Made by a program: the position numbers and the translations under genes
NCBI GenBank assembly: GCA_033439295.1
Contig: JAVTLE010000010.1
Location: forward strand, 806,001 to 870,000
Source: Deuterostichococcus epilithicus
Taxonomy: Eukaryota; Chlorophyta; Trebouxiophyceae; Prasiolales; Stichococcaceae
Direction of reading: 5' to 3'
Length of the DNA: 64,000 nucleotides
In this document: positions 1 to 11,100 of the stretch, piece after piece
Layout of the letters: every line of letters starts with the position of its first letter
Numbering within the stretch: position 1 is the stretch's first letter
The notes under the pieces: generated by a model
What the model was told of the DNA's origin: nothing
What the model saw: only the letters and a program-made list of their open reading frames with translations
Databases searched by the model: none

Positions 1-420
1 GCGCCAGATGCCGGTTGAGCGAGGTAGAGTTGAATTGTGTCAGCACGTAGATTTTGCTGATGCCGCTGTTGATGCAGTTGCTCATGGGCACGTCGATGAG
101 CCGGTAAGCGCCACCAATTGGCACTGCCGGCTTCGCTCGCTGCTTCGTGAGCGGGTACAGCCGGCTGCCGGCGCCGCCACCGAGAATGATGGCTGCGCCA
201 CAGCAGAAATCGGCTCCTCAATCCAGCGCAGTACGGCGCGCTGATTGTCGCGTGGCAAGCGCAGCAGTCGTCAGAATCGGACCGGCAGGAGGAGTATATT
301 CCGTCGCGCCGGCGCCACATATGCGCCTCACCTGCTATGCTGCTCGACACCGACCGCATCGAGTTGTTCATCTGAGCTTCTCGCTCGATCACCGCCTTCA
401 CCGGCAGGACAGCGGACGAC
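1..420 (-). CDS. APL: ADP-glucose pyrophosphorylase large subunit (5' part, runs off left edge)
   Basis: Makes ADP-glucose from glucose-1-phosphate and ATP, the committed step of plastid starch synthesis. Exon 1-192 encodes the N-terminal nucleotidyltransferase core: [15 protein letters not shown] (nucleotide-binding loop), then [20 protein letters not shown] and [19 protein letters not shown]. The [20 protein letters not shown] wording matches large (regulatory) rather than small subunits. The preceding exon, about 332-420, ends in SMRSVSSIA; splicing over 193-331 restores [11 protein letters not shown] in frame. That exon is rich in Ser, Val and Ala, as expected just after a transit peptide. 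The first exon or exons upstream (toward 421-1258) were not resolved. The gene is divergent from the kinase at 1259. Family assignment is firm; large versus small subunit rests on this short stretch. Confidence 0.9.
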
Positions 421-1258
421 CTGCGGTCCAGCAGCAGTGCGCAGTACTTGAAGGGCGCGCATGTTACACCATCATCTGCTGCCCCATCAAGTCAGCTGCA
501 TCCGAATAAGATCTGCATCGATAGATAAATTCAAAACATTCATGCGGAGACGCTCTCAACAGCAAAGCGATCGGCCGGCGGTGGGTTGATCTGATAGTTC
601 AGGTGCACAGACTGCTACGAGAGGCTCACCGCTGTCGTGCACATGATCGCTGCTTAGCGCTCTGCAGGCCTGTTCCGCCCAGGCATTGCGAGAAGCCGCT
701 GCCTCTGAGCTGCTGGTGTGCGCTGCTGCTTTTGAGACTGCACGTCCGGTGGTGTGCAGCGACTGGAGGCGCGAAGGCCCCTGCCGTCGCCATCTCCCCG
801 CAGTCGCGTCAGAGAAATGCGATCACTCTCACAATGCGTGGTTGTCGCGCGGCAACCATTCACCCGGTACAGCCAAGATCGGTCAGCCTGTGAGGCGCTG
901 CGAGGAGCTGAATAGAAATCGGTTTCAGGGGACCAGGCATGCGCCAAAAGGAAAAGTATCCACGGGTGGCAGGCTCGCTTGTTGCAGGGGCATGCATCTG
1001 CCGCCGAAAGCGCCCACGCGCCAGCGAGATCATCAGGCAGTTGTGGCCGGACGAGTCGCTGCCCCTGCTGGCGGTACCCCTCTTGGGTTTGGCGGCCTCT
1101 CGCCGGCCGGGTCTCAAATTCGCGCACGGCCTGCTGTGAGGCGGTGCAGCGGCTGCACAGCCTCGTGATCGCCCTGAAACAGACATCCAGCTTGTGCTGA
1201 GCGGCCTCAAGGTGTCCCTGCCGCCTTGTGAGGCAGGCAGAGGCGTCGAAGGGCCAGC
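421..1258. other. Divergent interval between AGPase and kinase
   Basis: No supported coding exon. It should hold the AGPase 5' end (possibly a transit-peptide exon) and the kinase promoter. The open frame on the minus strand at 654-1127 has no recognisable content. Confidence 0.4.
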
Positions 1259-4200
1259 ATGGCCGAAGGTGGACTGAAGCCCACGCTGGGCTCCAGGTCC
1301 ATGAGCAACCTGCTAGCTGCCGGGAGAAAGTAAGCTGCTTCTCAAACCTCCAGCTATAACGCCTTCTGCCTCCCTGTCACCCGCTGCGGGTCGGCATGCT
1401 CCAGAATTCAGCGGCGCGCCCCTGCGGCAAAGCTGTGCAATGCGCTGCATGCCGCCCATTTGCGGGCCTCTTGCCTTCAAGCCACCGAAAGACAGATGCC
1501 GCATGAACACGTAAGCAAGTCACATGGCATGTCACCTTCCAGTCGATCCTTCACAAATGACCTTCATGTGGTGGCGCCAACTGGAGCTGCCTTGATGCAA
1601 CTCTTACTAAAGCAATGCGCAACGCCGCTGCAGGGAGTATCCGACGACCGCCGACTCTTACGAGCTGCTCGAGGAGTGTGGCCGCGGCGTGAGCGCTACG
1701 GTGAGGCAGCAAGCAGACCATGAAGGGCGCCCCTGAAGTTGTCGCTGCCTGCCTGCCTGCCTGCGTCATCATCCCCCAAAACAACGCCCAGCAAGCCTGA
1801 CCTTGCATTGCGCAGGTGTGGCGGGCGCGGTGCAAACCGTACGATGAGATTGTCGCGGTGAAGCTGATGGACCTCGAGGCGGTCAACTGCAGCCTCGTGA
1901 GCATCTGGAACCTCAGCATATGTAGACGGGCGCTGACCCGTTTGAACTGCGGTGTCGAACTGTGCATTCCTGCTGAAATTGTGTGCGGAACCCCCTACCA
2001 TGCAGACAGGCTGCAATCTGCCGCAGGATGACATCGTGCGGGAGGCGCAGACGATGCGGCTGCTGAACCACCCCAACGTGCTGGGGCTGCACGTGTCCTT
2101 TGTCCACAAGTCGACGCTGTGGATGGTGGAGCCGTACGTTGCTGGCGGCTCCATGCTCAACATTATGAAGTATGCATACCCCGAGGTAAGCTGGGTCCCC
2201 CGCGGCACCACACCTTGCCGTTCCAGCCCCAACACTGAGGCAGGCTGTGTTCAGCTCGGGATCATCTGCAGTGCAATGTCGACCTCCGGGCGGTGCATTG
2301 TACCTCCATTATACACATCGATCTGTGTATGCAGGGCCTGGAGGAGCCAGTCATTGCCACCATTCTGCGGGACGTGCTGAAGGGCCTGGACTACATGCAC
2401 AAGCACGGCAACATCCACCGCGATGTGAAGGTAACAGCTTAACGACTGACGATTGATGATCGAGCTTTTGCTACAGGGTGTGTGGTCCGACAGTAGCGCC
2501 AGCGTGCTGCACAGCCGACAGCATTGCATCATGAAGCCAGCACAAGATGGCCGCGATATGGGAGGACAATGCTGTCTGCACCGCAGGCGGGCAACATTCT
2601 AGTGGCGCAGGACGGCACGGTGCTTCTGGCCGACTTTGGTGTGGCGGCGGCGATGGAGCGGGACGGCTCCTGGGGCCAGCAGGTCGGCGGCCGCAACACC
2701 TTCGTCGGCACCCCCTGCTGGATGGCGCCCGAGGTCATGGAGCAGGCGCAGGGGTGCGCGCCACTGCAAACACCCCACTCTCGGGTTTGAAGTGCACGCA
2801 TTGCATGCAGCAGCGGCGCACCTGGTATGGGACCATCTGGGACCGTCTCGGAGGAGTGATGAATTGCACCGGTGGCTCGCGCCATCGGAGCGGCTGCTGC
2901 CGCGGCCGGTGCGCCGCCGCCGCTGCTGGTGCAGCTGCCCAGAGATACAGCAACCACACTGTGATGCTGCCACCATGGACAGCGGGTCACTCGCCGAATC
3001 CATGTCAACCTGCAGCTACAATGCGCTGGCGGACATCTGGTCGTTTGGTATCACGGTGCTGGAGCTGGCGCACGGGCACGCGCCTTTTGCGCGCTTCCCG
3101 CCCATGAAGGTGTGAAGGAGCTTGGCTTGGAGTTGAAAAGGGAGCAGGGTAGGGGATGCGCGTGGAGCCGCCTTGCAGCGTGAAGCCTCTGGTGCGGCCT
3201 CAATGCCGGCCACGTGGTCTGGCCCTCATGTCGGCAGCAGCCTCCCGAGATGGCTGACACAGCCCCCACCTGGGCTCGGAGAGTGGACCTGTAGACACCC
3301 CCAACCCTGCTGCGCGGCGCAGGTGCTGCTGATGACGATTCAGAACCCGCCGCCGACGCTGGAGCAGGACAGCGGGAAGAAGCACTTTTCCAAATACATG
3401 CGCGATGTCGTCGCCAAGTGCCTGGTCAAGGACCCCGCGAAGCGGCCCACCGCCGCGCAGCTGCTGGAGCACAAGTTCTTCAAGGTGTGCCCTCGCAGGG
3501 TTCAGGGGCTCGGAACTCCGGAAAACTTGTTTGGGGGTTCGGTGTGACTCCATGCCCATCCTCCCCCGGTTGAGGCGTGCAGAGCTAGGGACGCGCTGCT
3601 CGTATGCAAGCCACCTGTGCACAGTTGCTGAGCCAGAGTGAACGTGTGCACCCTGCTGCCTCTGTGTCATGTTGCCTTGGTATCGTGAACGCTGCTCTGG
3701 AGTTTCAACACTCGTCCCAGGCAGTGGCGGCCCGCCCCGGCTGGGCATGCGGTCCGCAATGCATGGTGATGACTGTCCCGGAGACCTTGCTTTCCACCGC
3801 GCAGACTGCGACGCACGACAAGTCGTTCTTGGTGAAGCACCTGCTGGCGGGCCTGCCGCCCGTCACGCGGCGCGTCGCCGAGATGCGCGCTGGCCGCGCG
3901 CCCGGCCCTGGCAACTCCCAGGTGAGGGGTTTTTCCATCCCCTGCCCGCCGTGCTGGCGCACCCCTGTGGCGCCCTGCTGCACGCGCTGCACGGCCCGTG
4001 CCTGCCTCATGTGCATGTACACATGATGCAAGCACTCCAGGCGCGGCGCGCCATGGGCTAGGCAGCAGGGCCGCTGATCTGCTGGTCCGCAGCATGTTGA
4101 AGGAGGTCTGTCGGCCGAGGACATCAAATGACCGCATTGCGTTACTGATTGCCCCTTTAAAAGGTCGACTCCCACGCCTGATTTCCTGTGGTCTTCTCCA

Positions 4201-6948
4201 GTTTGCACAGGCGCAGCACGAGGTGGAGCAGAGCCAGGAGGCGTATGTGAAGGGCGTGAGCAACTGGAACTTCGACGTCGTTGCGCTGAAGGCCAGCGCC
4301 GCCGCCGAGGGAGCCATGCTGGCGCCTGTCCCCGAGGGCGGCCCCAGCGCGGGTGCTGCCCCTGCTCGCTTCCCAAGTCCTCTCGCAATCTGAGGCTTCC
4401 GCACACAGCCCAAGCACGCCGTGGGGGTGCCGCCCTTCAAGCACAGATCTCAGAGCTATTTCGTGCAAATGCACGCTGCAGTTGATGGCTCCAAGACTTC
4501 CACACCTTGCTGCCAAACCTTTCTGATGCGGGTGTTCCTGGCGCGTGCTGTCCCATGCTGAGCACACCCGGCCAAGTGTTGGGTGAATTACTGCAGACGA
4601 CGAGGCCGCCAACGGGGTGGCCACTGCAGCACAGCCCCCAGCCACTGCGGACGCAGACACGCCGCTTCGGACAGCTTCCGGCGTCGTCGCGGCGGCCAGG
4701 GCCCTGGCGCCCGGCAGCAAGGTGTGTGTTTTTCTCTGCTGCGCGCTGCCCGCAGATCTGCACAACGGGAGGCACGGCTACCTGCACAAATGCACGATCT
4801 TGCTTCTGTTCGGGCACGCCTGCCGTCCCACCAACTTCGTAACCTGCGCGCGCAGAAGCCAAGCCGCTTTGAGGTGTCGACAGAGGAACAGCCCGTGGAG
4901 CGGGTGCACTCGAACCCCGGCACGCCTCTGCAGAACAGGCACGACCACTTCGAGCCGGTCCGCAGCCACTGGGCTGCCAGCCCCGGCGGGCCCAGCCACC
5001 AGCAGTCGGCTTTCCAGCAGTCGGCTTTCCTGCAGCCACCGCCGCGCCGCACACCCTCGAGCCCCCTTATGTGACCACAAGGCATCGGTTCTGTGCATGA
5101 AACTCCGTCGCATGCACTCGACCAGGCTGTGGACAATCCCGCGAGGGCTGCATGGCAAAGCGTGAACAAGCCACGCCCTGCAGGCGGCCTCGCACATGTT
5201 GCTGCTGCGCAGCACACGCGACGCAAACTTCTGCCGCCCACGCCAGCCTTCGAACCTGGCCAGTCCGCCAGCGGCTCTTGAGGAGTGCACCTCACGCAGA
5301 TCAGCCTAGAACACTCTCAGTCACCCTGGCAACCCATCCCTGTGCCCGCACTGCCGCAGGCCGTTGATGTCGTCGGACTCGATGGACGCCATTAAGGAGC
5401 CGGTGAGCCGCACGCTGTCGGCGGTGTCGCTGGAGGGGTCTGAGGGCGCCGGCGCCAGCGGCGCTGCAGCGCCCGCCGCCAAGCGCAAGGGCCGCTTCAA
5501 CATCGTCGCCGAGGAGGCCGGCGAGGGTGGCAAGGTGGGGGCCCTCGCCGCGGCTGCGCGACTGCGTCTGTGTCGAGCAGCCGTGTCAGACCTGGCAGGT
5601 CACCTGCCACACACTTGGAGCTTCTGCACACCCATGCGCATGGCATCAGAAACGCCCAGCCTGCTTGGTCGGCCTCCAGCGCAGCTGCTGTTGCTGCAGC
5701 ATCGAAGAGCTCCTTCTGACTGTTGTCAGGCTAGCCGATGAGGAGTCTGGTGACCATGCCCGTTGGTTGCGCATGCGCAGGGCCGGGTGGGGCGGTCCAC
5801 ATCGCTCGCCAGCTTCGGAGAGAAGGGCCAACACACCGCGCCGCCGGCCACCGTCCTGCTGCCGACCCTACGGGTGCGCGCCGTGCAAAGTGCAGCCCTG
5901 CTGCTGCTCGTCTGGCAAGGCAGTGTTTGGAACCAGCATCCCGAATCCCTTGAAGATCCTGCTCGTGCCGGAATGTCATCTCGCCGCAGCTGTGCAAAGC
6001 CACAGAGCCTGGAACCGGTGAGGTGTCGGCAGTGGGTTGCAGTTGTCAGACCGCACAGCTTCTGCCGTTGTTTCCCGGAGAGCCGGAACAGATACTGCCA
6101 CCCATTCCGTGAGAGCCGGGTCTGGTGCTGCAGACGCCAACGCGGTGACGGTGTGGGCGTGCACAGCGGCCAGATGATTGGCAGTTTGCAGTCGGCGTGC
6201 TTCCGCAACATGCAAACCATGCGAATCCCTTTGACAAATCCCTAAGCCCTGGCCTCCCGCCTGCAGGACACCCTGGAGGGCATGACGGCGCAGCAGGAGA
6301 TGATGAAGCAGCTGGTGTCCGCCCTGGCAGAGGTGGAGCGCGGCAAGCAGGCGGGGCTGAACAACTTCCTGAATGAGTACGGCGCCCGCATTGCAGGGCG
6401 CCCCTCCAAGGAGGACTATGCCCGCTTGAAAACCGAGGTGCGCCCTCTGGAAACTTCAGTAAACACCGAAACAAGCAGGCTCTCCCTTGCGCGCCCGCTG
6501 TGCAGGGCCCCACGTCACCAAGTAGCCCCAGGAGCTGGGTCATCTTTTCTGCAGCCAGGCCTGCATGGGGGGTGTGGCTAATGGCTGCTGCGATCCTGTG
6601 CTCGTGTCGCACCTGAAGCCGGGCATTGGCTGCGGACAACGATCTATGCATTTCCCTGTGCCGCTCCCCTGAGCTGGGTGTGTCCAGCCGCTGCGCCATC
6701 AGGGGCTGCTGATCAGCCACCGACCCCTGGTCAACGAATGCTATGCTGACTAGGGGTCCCTAGTCAGTGAGTCCTGAATGCCACGCTGACCGTCCCCTTT
6801 CACTGCGATGCAGCTGGGTCAAGTGAAGGAGGAGAACCTTCGGCTGAAGGACCGGTTGCGGCAAGCGGAGGAGGGCGCCTCGGCGGCCGCCCGCAAGCCG
6901 CCGCGGGAGGGCGGCGACCTCGGTTCACCGCAGGGCGAGGCCTTGTGA
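1259..6948 (+). CDS. STE20/OSR1-type Ser/Thr kinase, BLUS1-like
   Basis: Fifteen exons, about 658 residues: 1259-1329, 1634-1700, 1816-1896, 2027-2185, 2335-2430, 2587-2753, 3016-3109, 3323-3484, 3805-3921, 4211-4352, 4597-4721, 4856-5070, 5360-5534, 6267-6437, 6814-6948. All splice in frame. The kinase domain is complete: glycine loop GRGVSATV, catalytic Lys in [13 protein letters not shown] as NIHRDVKAGNIL, DFG as [10 protein letters not shown], and [12 protein letters not shown]. The tail after the domain ([17 protein letters not shown]) is typical of plant OSR1/SPAK/BLUS1 relatives, which act in blue-light stomatal opening or ion-transport control in land plants. Two later segments, [11 protein letters not shown] and [12 protein letters not shown], repeat an R-F-x-V/I-x-x-E theme; the C-terminus is a likely coiled coil ([15 protein letters not shown]). 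The algal role and substrates are unknown. The start [11 protein letters not shown] is the first Met in frame. Confidence 0.92.
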
Positions 6949-7391
6949 GCCGGCCCGAGGCGCCATAGCTGTGCAAGGCTGCGTGTACACTAGCGAGGGC
7001 TATGGGCTGCTCCAGGAATGGGAATCTCGCAGCTGGGCTTGACTGTCCAGGCCTGCATGGCAAATTCAGCCGCGGCGGCCATTGGGATGATGCAACCTGT
7101 CGCAGTTGCGGTCACTCTACTTTGCTCACGCTGTCCCATGGCAAGCCTCCTCACACAAGGGCTTGTCGCAAATTGATTTGCTGGGACGCCTGCCAGCAGG
7201 GGAAGACCCGAGGCGGAGTTGTTGCGGTGTGGCGCATGGAACTTATGTTGGCGATGGTATTTCGACCAACTTTAACCTTCCATACGCATGTTGGCAGCCT
7301 TATTCACTCCATCCAGCTTCGTCACAACCCAGCATGCCACCGCCGCCATAGCCTCGCACTCGGCTCCGACTGTCTTCAGGGAAAAGCGCAA
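6949..7391. other. Convergent interval, kinase and GT64 3' ends
   Basis: Expected to hold the two 3' UTRs. No coding exon, RNA gene or clear poly(A) motif was recognised. Confidence 0.4.
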
Positions 7392-9890
7392 TCACAGGGC
7401 TCGGTCCCAGATAGTACTGAGCCGCAACACCCAGCCGCGCGGGTGCTCGGCGAGCGGCCGCGAGTGCAGCGCCATGCCCCCAAAGTGCTTGGCAAATTCG
7501 TCCAGGCACGCCGAGCGCTCCGACGCATGGCCGCCCACCGAGCTGATGCCCTTGACCTGCAGTCAAAGGGGGACACGCTGGGAAGAAACGAGTGTAAAAG
7601 TGGGTGCGAGTCCGCCATGAACGTTTACAGGATGGCCACAGGCACTTGCCTGACAATGACGCTGAGGACTTCAGCCACAGGATCCGCGTTGCCAGCAAAC
7701 AGAGCACCTCTGCCGCCATGGCTGGGGCTTGCGGCCGCCGGGTCACGCCGTGCCCACTGCTTGGAACACGAGCCTCACAGACGAGGAACTCCTTTTGGAA
7801 AAAGTGTCTGTGTCTGCAGATGAACATGCTTCCACACCTTGCGCACCCCCTGGCCCAGGTCTCGCAGCCCCGGCGACCGCACATACACCGGCGGCGCCCC
7901 CGTCGCGTTGGCGATCAGGAACGCCATGGCAATGTCCTCGCAGTTGCGGTGCGCATCCACGTAATCCAGCACCGGCCTCGGCACCAATTCGGTATACGTC
8001 GACAGCCAGTCGCGGTGCAGAAAGGCACCCTGTGGTTGCAGAGAGTGGCAGACGTCTTGATCAGGTCCTGCCACTGGGAAAGGAGTTCAAATGGCTCGTG
8101 GAGCAGAGCAGCCGAGTGGTGTGAATGCGTGTGCACCCGCACAAAAACAGACATCCCCATGGGAGAGACCGTTTCAACCTCTCCTTCGAGACACGCCAAT
8201 CGTCAAGGGTTCAGGGTTCAGGGCATCACCTTGGTGAGCACCATGCTGTAGTGGCCGCGCAGCAGCACCGCTGCGTCGCGCAGCAGGTAGCGGTAGCGGC
8301 AGGCGGCGCTCGCCGCGTGGCCGCGGGGGAACCAGCCGACCAGCTGGTCCGCCGTGCGCTGCCAAGCGGCGAAGGCCGCCGCCACCTCGGCGCACGGCAC
8401 CATCACGTCGTCGTCGATGCTCAGCACCTGCGGGCGCGGCGGCTGCGGGGCATCATAGTGACATCTGTGCCGTCTGCAGCATTCCTAAGGGGGTCTGCGG
8501 AGAGTAGGATGCTGGTGCATGCATGCTGTGAGGGACGCGCGTGAGCAAGCACATGCTCGACCAGCAGCATGTGGGTGGTCCTTATGGTCGGACCAAGTTG
8601 CCGTTTGCTGACCGCTGAGCAGGTTCCGACGTTGGCGGACTGGGCATATGCAGCAGCAAGCAGTGCCACTGAAGGGGTAACTACCGCCGAACAGGGTTGC
8701 GATGTTGGCGGACAGGAGATGTGCAGCAGCAAGCAGTGCCACTGGAGGGGTGACTGACCGCTGAACAGGAATACGATGTTGGCAGACTAAGCGATGCAGC
8801 AGAAAACAGTGCCGCTGAAGGGGGTGACGCACCGCCATGGTGCGCAGGCCCGGGGGCGGCGTGAAGCGCTGGTTCAGGCTGGGAGACGGCTTGACATCAT
8901 ATCGCACTTCCGTGAGGCTGCTGTAGAAGGATGGGTCCTCCGCTGCGCTTGGCGGCCCGACCTGTGAGCAGCCAGCATGCCATTACCAACCATCGTCCAG
9001 CGGCGAGGATAGTTGATACAGCTGACGATGAGAGCAATGCGCCCGCAATGCGTGATGACGAATTAGCCGCTCCCTGTCTGTTGTGAGCAGGCCAGCACTG
9101 GAAAGACACCACTATCAGCTGAAGTGGACTCAAAGTTCGACGGGAGAGTCGTAACAGGGAAACAAACTTCCCTGTACCTGGTCCTCGCACCACACGACGC
9201 GGATGGCGTCCAGGCCCGGGCATGTGGCGTAGTGTGCCACGGACGCCTTCAGCAGGTCGTGCCGCCGGAAGCTGTTGAGCAGCAGCGTGTAGTGGTCTGG
9301 CGCTTCTGCTTTCTTATCTCCCTCGTAGGGCACGCGCTGCATGCGAGGGTCGCCAATAGCAGGGCGTGGGCAGTGCGGCTGCGCCGCCGCCTCGTCACGC
9401 GTCTGCGGCCGCACGCAAACCAAATGACTGACAAACGTACCAGTGTCATCAGAGCGCCCATCGGAGTCTGATGCTCGGCCGCTTCCTGCTGCTGGGAGCT
9501 TCACATGGCTGGTGTCAACCAGCAGCTTGTCCGGCTTTCGGCGCAGCATGACAAGTCATGCCAGCCCCCTGCACCCGGTGAAACGCCCTTGGGGTGCTGC
9601 CCTGCTTGTGGTGCGCTGACAGCAGCGCATGGCAGGCTGCAGCACATGGCACTTATTGGCACCTTGCCAATAAGGCTTTGGGTGAGCCTACACAGGCTTT
9701 CACACACGAGACAGAGTTGTCCACCCACCATGACGACGAGCATGAGCAAGAAGACGGTGGCTGCGGCCGCAGTAGCGGCTGCGCCTGCCCGCACAAACCA
9801 GCCCAGCCGGCTTGTGCTACCCCTGGCTCGCAGCCTGGCAGAGCTTGGCCGACGCATTGGGAGCTGTGTCCCTTTCTTCGCCCTCAGCAT
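7392..9890 (-). CDS. GT64 (exostosin C-terminal type) glycosyltransferase
   Basis: Resolved exons, in transcription order: to 9178, 8833-8961, 8230-8427, 7838-8029, 7392-7556. Conserved blocks are HYTLLLNSFRRHDLLKASVA, GLDAIRVVWCED, the DXD metal/nucleotide-sugar site in VLSIDDDVMVP, YVDAHRNCEDIAMAFLIANA, and GISSVGGHASERSACLDEFA. These match plant GT64 proteins (EPC1/GINT1-like), Golgi enzymes that transfer GlcNAc-type sugars, for example to glycosylinositol phosphoceramides. A likely first exon at about 9740-9890 starts MLRAKKGTQLPMRR and encodes a basic tail plus a hydrophobic stretch (TVFLLMLVVMVGG), a type II Golgi signal anchor. It can join the next exon near 9537 in phase 0, but that splice is uncertain; the fallback start is 9549. 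The acceptor sugar cannot be read from sequence. Confidence 0.85.
8613..8832. repeat. Intronic minisatellite, three units of about 72-74 bp
   Basis: On the minus strand the units start at about 8832, 8758 and 8684. Each holds the core CAGTGGCACTGCTTGCTGCT (with variants) and then CCGCCAACATCG, and each begins with a GT donor-like start (gtgcgt, gtcagt, gtagtt). The first unit begins at the true donor of the exon ending at 8833. Confidence 0.85.
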
Positions 9891-10020
9891 CGACTGCCGC
9901 TGTTGCCATTAACCCTGCTGACCGCCCGCCGCCCGCATGTCCCGCATGCCGCAGCGCCGCTGCAGCAGCCGCGCGATTCTTAGCTGCTATCACGACCTTT
10001 CAAGGTCGCTTCAAGCCGCT

Positions 10021-10025
10021 TTACA
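10021..10025 (-). terminator. TGTAA poly(A) motif for BolA
   Basis: TTACA on the plus strand is TGTAA on the gene strand, 66 bases past the BolA stop. TGTAA is the standard green-algal polyadenylation signal. Confidence 0.55.
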
Positions 10026-10090
10026 ACAGGCGTTGCAGCTCTAGCGCGAGCCTTGCCGCCCCTGCCGCTGCTGCCGCCACTGCCGCCGCC

Positions 10091-10821
10091 TCACAGCGCC
10101 CGGCTCTCCTGCTTCTCGATTTCTGCAGGCGTCTTCGTCTTAAGCGCCAGCGCGTGCAGCCCGGCGGCCAGCTCCTCCTTCAGAGCCTCGTACACCAAGC
10201 GGTGGCGTTTCACGGGGTTCTGCCCCTGGAAGCTGTCCGACACAACCTCCACCCTGCGGGCGGCATATCGGCAGGCTGACTGCTCTGGAGGAAATCTCAT
10301 ATGCAGCAAACATGTGCCTTGATGCTGGATGTCATCGCAGGCTTGTATGATTTAGCTTCTGACATATGCTCAAGAAAGAGCCGAGTTCCTGTGGTAGGTG
10401 CTAGTGCACCGTGGGTGAGCCGCCGCCGCCATACCTGAAGTGGGTCTCAGCGTCGGGTGCGCCACTGGGGTTGCCCGCGTGCCCCGCGTGCTTGTGCGAC
10501 TCGTTGACAACGCTCAGGAATGCGGGCTTTAGCGCCTCCTTCAACTTTCTGCATCGTGATGGAACGCACCCGCATGGTTCCTCCATAACCGTGACGATGA
10601 CCGCAAGTCGACGGAATACGCCATTCCACCCACAGGAGTACTGGAGGTGCGCTCCCGTGCAGTCGGATGTGCAAACGAGGTTCAACCAGAATCAGAAAGC
10701 TGCATCAACACGGGTGCATGCATTTGGATGAGCACCACAGAACGCACCGTTCGATGGCGGTGGCGATCGGCCTCGCTGCCTGAGATGACATCTGAGAGTC
10801 GGCGTTGCCTTGCATAGCCAT
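10091..10821 (-). CDS. BolA family protein (BolA1-like)
   Basis: Three exons, 10748-10821, 10435-10548 and 10091-10253, join in frame to about 116 residues. The family core is complete: [70 protein letters not shown]. BolA proteins bind monothiol glutaredoxins through a shared [2Fe-2S] cluster and help in iron sensing or Fe-S trafficking. The long [18 protein letters not shown] loop fits the BolA1 group. The N-terminus ([11 protein letters not shown]) has few basic residues and is short for an organelle presequence, so the cytosol is possible. It is divergent from DEG7, 279 bases away. Confidence 0.93.
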
Positions 10822-11100
10822 GTGCACGCTCTGCTGACGCAGGTGCAACGAGTCGCTGCCAATACATTCCACGTAGTCAAAACCCTGGTTGACCTGTGTA
10901 CGGTTCGATCAGTCTAAGGGAAAGGCGCCCGGAACGGCCTGGCCTTGATAGACGTGTAGACCAGGCCCTTTGCTCGACACTGAGGTTTTCAGCTCGCGCC
11001 CTGCGCCGCAGCGACACGATCGAGTCTAGGAGCCTGCACACAAAACAGGGATCCACATGCATTGTCAGATTTGCATGTGAAGGTCTGTGGCAGCGGCCAG

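Noticed and set aside
654-1127. 157-residue minus-strand frame upstream of AGPase
   Set aside because: Arg/Pro/Ala-rich translation with no similarity to AGPase or a clear transit peptide.
1742-1764. CTGC tetranucleotide run as a regulatory repeat
   Set aside because: Short simple sequence in a kinase intron with no further support.
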